This document shows positions 61,586-64,000 of a stretch of DNA of 64,000 nt, one piece after another. Every line of letters starts with the position of its first letter. The stretch's first letter is position 1. A model generated the notes under the pieces. It ran no database searches. It saw only the letters and a list, made by a program, of their open reading frames with translations, and was not told the origin of the DNA. The stretch comes from Rhodobacteraceae bacterium UBA6197 (GTDB lineage Bacteria > Pseudomonadota > Alphaproteobacteria > Rhodobacterales > Rhodobacteraceae): contig DISZ01000019.1 in the NCBI GenBank assembly GCA_002422085.1, forward strand, positions 263,378-327,377, given 5' to 3'. Made by a program: the position numbers and the translations under genes.

Positions 61586-62194
61586 ATGGGCGCTTATCTT
61601 GCGGGTGTGAAGCTGGGGTTGGGGCTGATCGTGGCGATCGGGGCGCAAAATGCCTTTGTTCTGCGCCAAGGCCTTTTACGCGAACATGTGCTTGCGGTGG
61701 CGCTGTTCTGTGCGGTCTCGGATGCGGCACTGATCGTGCTTGGGGTCTCGGGCTTTGCACTGGCTTCCGAGGCGGCGCCATGGCTTGGGCCGCTCTTGCG
61801 TTGGGGGGGCGTGGCGTTCTTGCTGATCTACGGGCTGCGCGCTTTTCGCGCCGCCTGGGCCGGGGGCGAGACATTGACCGCCAGCCAGAGCCGCAGCCCG
61901 GTGCCGCTGCGTCGGGTGCTGATGACAATCGCCGCGCTGACCTGGGCCAACCCGCATGTCTGGCTCGATACGGTGGTCTTGCTGGGGGCCGTTTCGGCGC
62001 AGTTTCCGGGACAGGCGCCGGGGTTTGCTGCGGGGGCGATCTGCGCCTCGTTCGGGTTCTTCTTTGCGCTGGCCTATGGTGCGCGGGCATTGGCGCCGGT
62101 CTTTGCGCGCCCCCGCGCCTGGGTGGTTCTGGACGCGACGGTGGGCGTCATCATGTGGTCGATTGCAGCGCGGCTGGCATTCGGGGCGGTGTGA
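61586..62194 (+). CDS. argO: LysE/ArgO family amino-acid exporter
   Basis: 202 residues from MGAYLAGVKLGLGLIVAIGAQNAFVLRQG after CAGGAGG. Five to six spans; GAQNAFVLRQG and TWANPHVWLDTVVLLGAVSAQ are the LysE/ArgO signatures. It exports arginine or lysine, giving protection from excess or toxic analogues such as canavanine. Partner of the divergent argP. Confidence 0.92.
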   Translation: MGAYLAGVKLGLGLIVAIGAQNAFVLRQGLLREHVLAVALFCAVSDAALIVLGVSGFALASEAAPWLGPLLRWGGVAFLLIYGLRAFRAAWAGGETLTASQSRSPVPLRRVLMTIAALTWANPHVWLDTVVLLGAVSAQFPGQAPGFAAGAICASFGFFFALAYGARALAPVFARPRAWVVLDATVGVIMWSIAARLAFGAV

Positions 62195-62303
62195 ACGGCC
62201 GCCACCGACCCGACCCCGGCGGAGGGGCGCCAAGCCCGCGCGTGGATGTAACCGACACAATCGCGCCCTTGCGCCCGCTATGGGCTTGGGCTCATCTCGA
62301 ACG

Positions 62304-63209
62304 ATGAACACCTCCCGCCCCCAACGTCCGGTTATCGGAGTCCTGTGGATGCTGGCGACCGGTCTGTGCTTTGTCGCAGTGACCGGAATCGTGCGCTATC
62401 TGGGCACCGAGTTGCCCGCCGCGCAAAGCGCTTTCATCCGTTTCGGCTTTGGCCTCGCCTTTCTGATGCCTGCGCTGGTCAGCGTGCTCAGGCGCGGTTT
62501 TGCTCGCGGCACGCTACGGCTGTTCATCACCCGTGGAGCTTTGCACACTCTGGCGGTGGTTCTGTGGTTCTTCGCCATGGCACGGATCCCGGTGGCGGAA
62601 GTCACAGCGATCGGCTACCTCAATCCAATCGTGGTGACACTGGGCGCGGCCCTGATGTTTGGCGAAAAACTGGCATTGCGCCGGATCATCGCAATCTGTG
62701 TCGCCGTTGTCGGCGCGCTGATCGTGCTGCGGCCCGGCCTGCGCGTGATCGAGCCGGGCCATTGGGCACAGCTTGGCGCCGCCGTCAGCTTTGGCCTGTC
62801 CTACCTGATTGCCAAACGCCTGTCCGAACAGGTTCCGGCTTCGGCGGTTGTAGCGATGATGTCGTTGACGGTAACGGTCGGACTTGCCCCATTCGCGGCA
62901 ATGGTCTGGGTGCCGGTGACGCTTGTGCAATGCGGCTGGCTGGCGCTGGTCGCGGTGTTTGCCACCGGCGGGCACTACTGCATGACGCGCGCCTTTGCCG
63001 CGGCGCCGATGACGGTCACGCAACCGGTGACCTTCCTGCAACTCGTCTGGGCCACGGCGCTCGGGGCCTTGCTGTTCTCAGAGCCCGTCGACCCTTGGGT
63101 CATCGTCGGCGGCGCGCTGATCATCGCCGCGATCAGCTATATGACATGGCGCGAAGCCCAGCTTCGCCGCCGCGCCATAACCCCCTTGGTCGGGGCGCCC
63201 AAACTTTGA
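62304..63209 (+). CDS. EamA/DMT family transporter
   Basis: 301 residues from MNTSRPQRPVIGVLWM. Ten spans in two EamA repeats: LNPIVVTLGAALMFGEKLALRRIIAI in the first and PVTFLQLVWATALGALLFSEPVDPW in the second, the second-repeat analogue. Exports small metabolites or amino acids; substrate unknown. The frame to 61956 is not coding there because it overlaps argO. Confidence 0.88.
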   Translation: MNTSRPQRPVIGVLWMLATGLCFVAVTGIVRYLGTELPAAQSAFIRFGFGLAFLMPALVSVLRRGFARGTLRLFITRGALHTLAVVLWFFAMARIPVAEVTAIGYLNPIVVTLGAALMFGEKLALRRIIAICVAVVGALIVLRPGLRVIEPGHWAQLGAAVSFGLSYLIAKRLSEQVPASAVVAMMSLTVTVGLAPFAAMVWVPVTLVQCGWLALVAVFATGGHYCMTRAFAAAPMTVTQPVTFLQLVWATALGALLFSEPVDPWVIVGGALIIAAISYMTWREAQLRRRAITPLVGAPKL

Positions 63210-63233
63210 ACGCCACACTCGGGGGAAAACGCT

Positions 63234-63301
63234 CCGCGGGGGATATTTGAGCGAAGATGAAACCGACCGCCCTTCATCTTCGTCCAAATATCCCCGCCGG
63301 A
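63234..63301. repeat. Imperfect inverted copy of the 4.7-kb hairpin element
   Basis: CGGGGGATATTTGAGCGAAG (left) and CTTCGTCCAAATATCCCCG (right) are facing copies of the GGCGGGGATATTT...GAAGATGAA core, separated by about a dozen bases. The arms differ at four positions. It is the same element as at 4703-4791 and lies between the EamA gene and yebC. Confidence 0.85.
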
Positions 63302-63324
63302 GGCTCCTGAACCTGACAAACAAA

Positions 63325-63345
63325 CGGCCCCCAAGATGAGGGCCG
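63325..63345 (-). terminator. Terminator downstream of yebC
   Basis: On the minus strand CGGCCC and GGGCCG form a stem over TCATCTTGG, followed by TTTGTTTG. It is 28 bases after the yebC stop and fits a terminator with a broken T-tract. Confidence 0.65.
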
Positions 63346-63372
63346 CCGTGTTCACAGGGCATTTGCCCACGC

Positions 63373-64000
63373 CTAAAGCTGGGCGGCCACGTCTTCGGGA
63401 ATGTCGAAGTTGTGGGTGACGTTTTGCACATCGTCATCCTCTTCGAGCATGTCGATCAGCTTCATCAGCTTGTGCGCGGTTTCAAGGTCGACTTCGGTGC
63501 GATTCTGCGGCTTCCAGATCAGCTTGGCTTCCGTGCTTTCGCCAAGGGCGGCTTCCAGTGCCAGCGATACCTCGTTCAGCGCGGTGTCGGCGCAGTAGAT
63601 CCAGTGCCCATCATCGTCGGTCTCCACGTCGTCGGCCCCCGCTTCCAGCGCCGCCATCATGACCGTGTCGGCATCTCCTGCCGAGGGGGGGTACGAGATC
63701 TCGCCCACCCGGTCGAACATGAACGAAACCGACCCGGTGGTGCCCAGGTTGCCGCCACATTTGGTGAAGTAACTGCGCACGTTCGAGGCGGTGCGATTCA
63801 GGTTGTCGGTCATGGTCTCGACGATGATGGCAATGCCGTTGACGCCGTAACCCTCATAGCGAATTTCCGAATAGTCTTCGGCGTCACCGACTTGCGATTT
63901 CTTGATCGCGCGGTCGATCACCTCTTTCGGGCAGCTGACAGCCTTGGCCGCCTTGACCGCCAACCGCAGACGCGGGTTCTTTTCGGGATCCGGGTCGCCC
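63373..64000 (-). CDS. yebC: YebC/PmpR family regulator, 5' end outside window
   Basis: The visible part is about 209 residues, entering the window at GDPDPEKNPRLRLAVKAAKA, so some 40 N-terminal residues are missing. Features: NLNRTASNVRSYFTKCGGNLG, the central motif, and SEIRYEGYGVNGIAIIVE. Family members act as transcription regulators or as translation factors that relieve ribosome stalling at polyproline. Stop at 63373. Confidence 0.95.
   Translation of the reverse strand, partial: GDPDPEKNPRLRLAVKAAKAVSCPKEVIDRAIKKSQVGDAEDYSEIRYEGYGVNGIAIIVETMTDNLNRTASNVRSYFTKCGGNLGTTGSVSFMFDRVGEISYPPSAGDADTVMMAALEAGADDVETDDDGHWIYCADTALNEVSLALEAALGESTEAKLIWKPQNRTEVDLETAHKLMKLIDMLEEDDDVQNVTHNFDIPEDVAAQL

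Overview
The window is GC-rich, densely packed bacterial chromosome with GC-rich third codon positions. Its gene content is that of an alphaproteobacterium of the Rhodobacteraceae (Roseobacter/Paracoccus/Rhodobacter relatives). The indicators are DUF2948, UPF0262, DUF2937 and DUF6497 proteins, a single-polypeptide LolC/E, a short ProRS, a PccR-type regulator beside the propionyl-CoA genes, a betICBA operon next to choXWV, and chains of ATGA/GTGA stop-start overlaps. No phage, insertion sequence or CRISPR array was seen.

Layout. 1-7.2 kb holds minus-strand housekeeping genes (tRNA-Phe, yacG, rng, maf, infA, a low-molecular-weight phosphatase, UPF0262, hisD, DUF2948, murA), then tRNA-Thr. 7.4-20.4 kb is the most unusual part: a catabolic island with a bifunctional class II aldolase/short-chain dehydrogenase, a SorC-type regulator, mtnA and mtnK (5-methylthioribose or 5-deoxyribose type isomerase and kinase), a ribose-type ABC importer, a RbsD/FucU mutarotase, a split transketolase and a RuBisCO-like protein (RLP). 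20.5-24.8 kb has lolD, lolC/E, DUF2937 and proS. 24.9-30.5 kb has an AI-2E-family permease, hda, ppk1 and ppx. 30.5-35 kb is miscellaneous (EEP hydrolase, DnaJ/TerB protein, GNAT, VOC, nhaA). 35-49 kb is the propionyl-CoA/methylmalonyl-CoA locus (mcm, pccA, pccB, pccR) interleaved with small lipoproteins and hypotheticals. 49-52 kb has a DUF465 gene, mntH/mntR and DUF1003. 52-60.6 kb is choline-O-sulfate/choline uptake and oxidation to glycine betaine (betA, betB, betC, betI, choX, choW, choV). 60.6-64 kb has argP/argO, an EamA transporter and a truncated yebC.

How the genes work together. In the 7.4-20.4 kb island the gene set suggests import of a 5-modified pentose (5-methylthioribose, 5-deoxyribose or similar), anomer interconversion, C1 phosphorylation by MtnK and isomerisation by MtnA to a ribulose-1-phosphate. 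From there two exits are encoded: aldol cleavage to DHAP plus an aldehyde, or RLP isomerisation to a xylulose-5-phosphate analogue that the adjacent split transketolase could process. No classical methionine-salvage genes (mtnB/C/D/E) and no cupin sulfurylase are present, so the route is not a standard one. Related TTGACnTTTG half-sites lie in both divergent promoter regions of the island. The bet/cho genes carry two near-identical BetI-like operators. The pcc genes carry TTTGCAAA-type sites in front of both pccB and pccR.

Two copies of a hairpin-forming repeat (a perfect 38-bp inverted repeat at 4.7 kb and an imperfect relative at 63.2 kb) and two short tandem repeats (16-bp and 15-bp periods) are the main non-coding structures.
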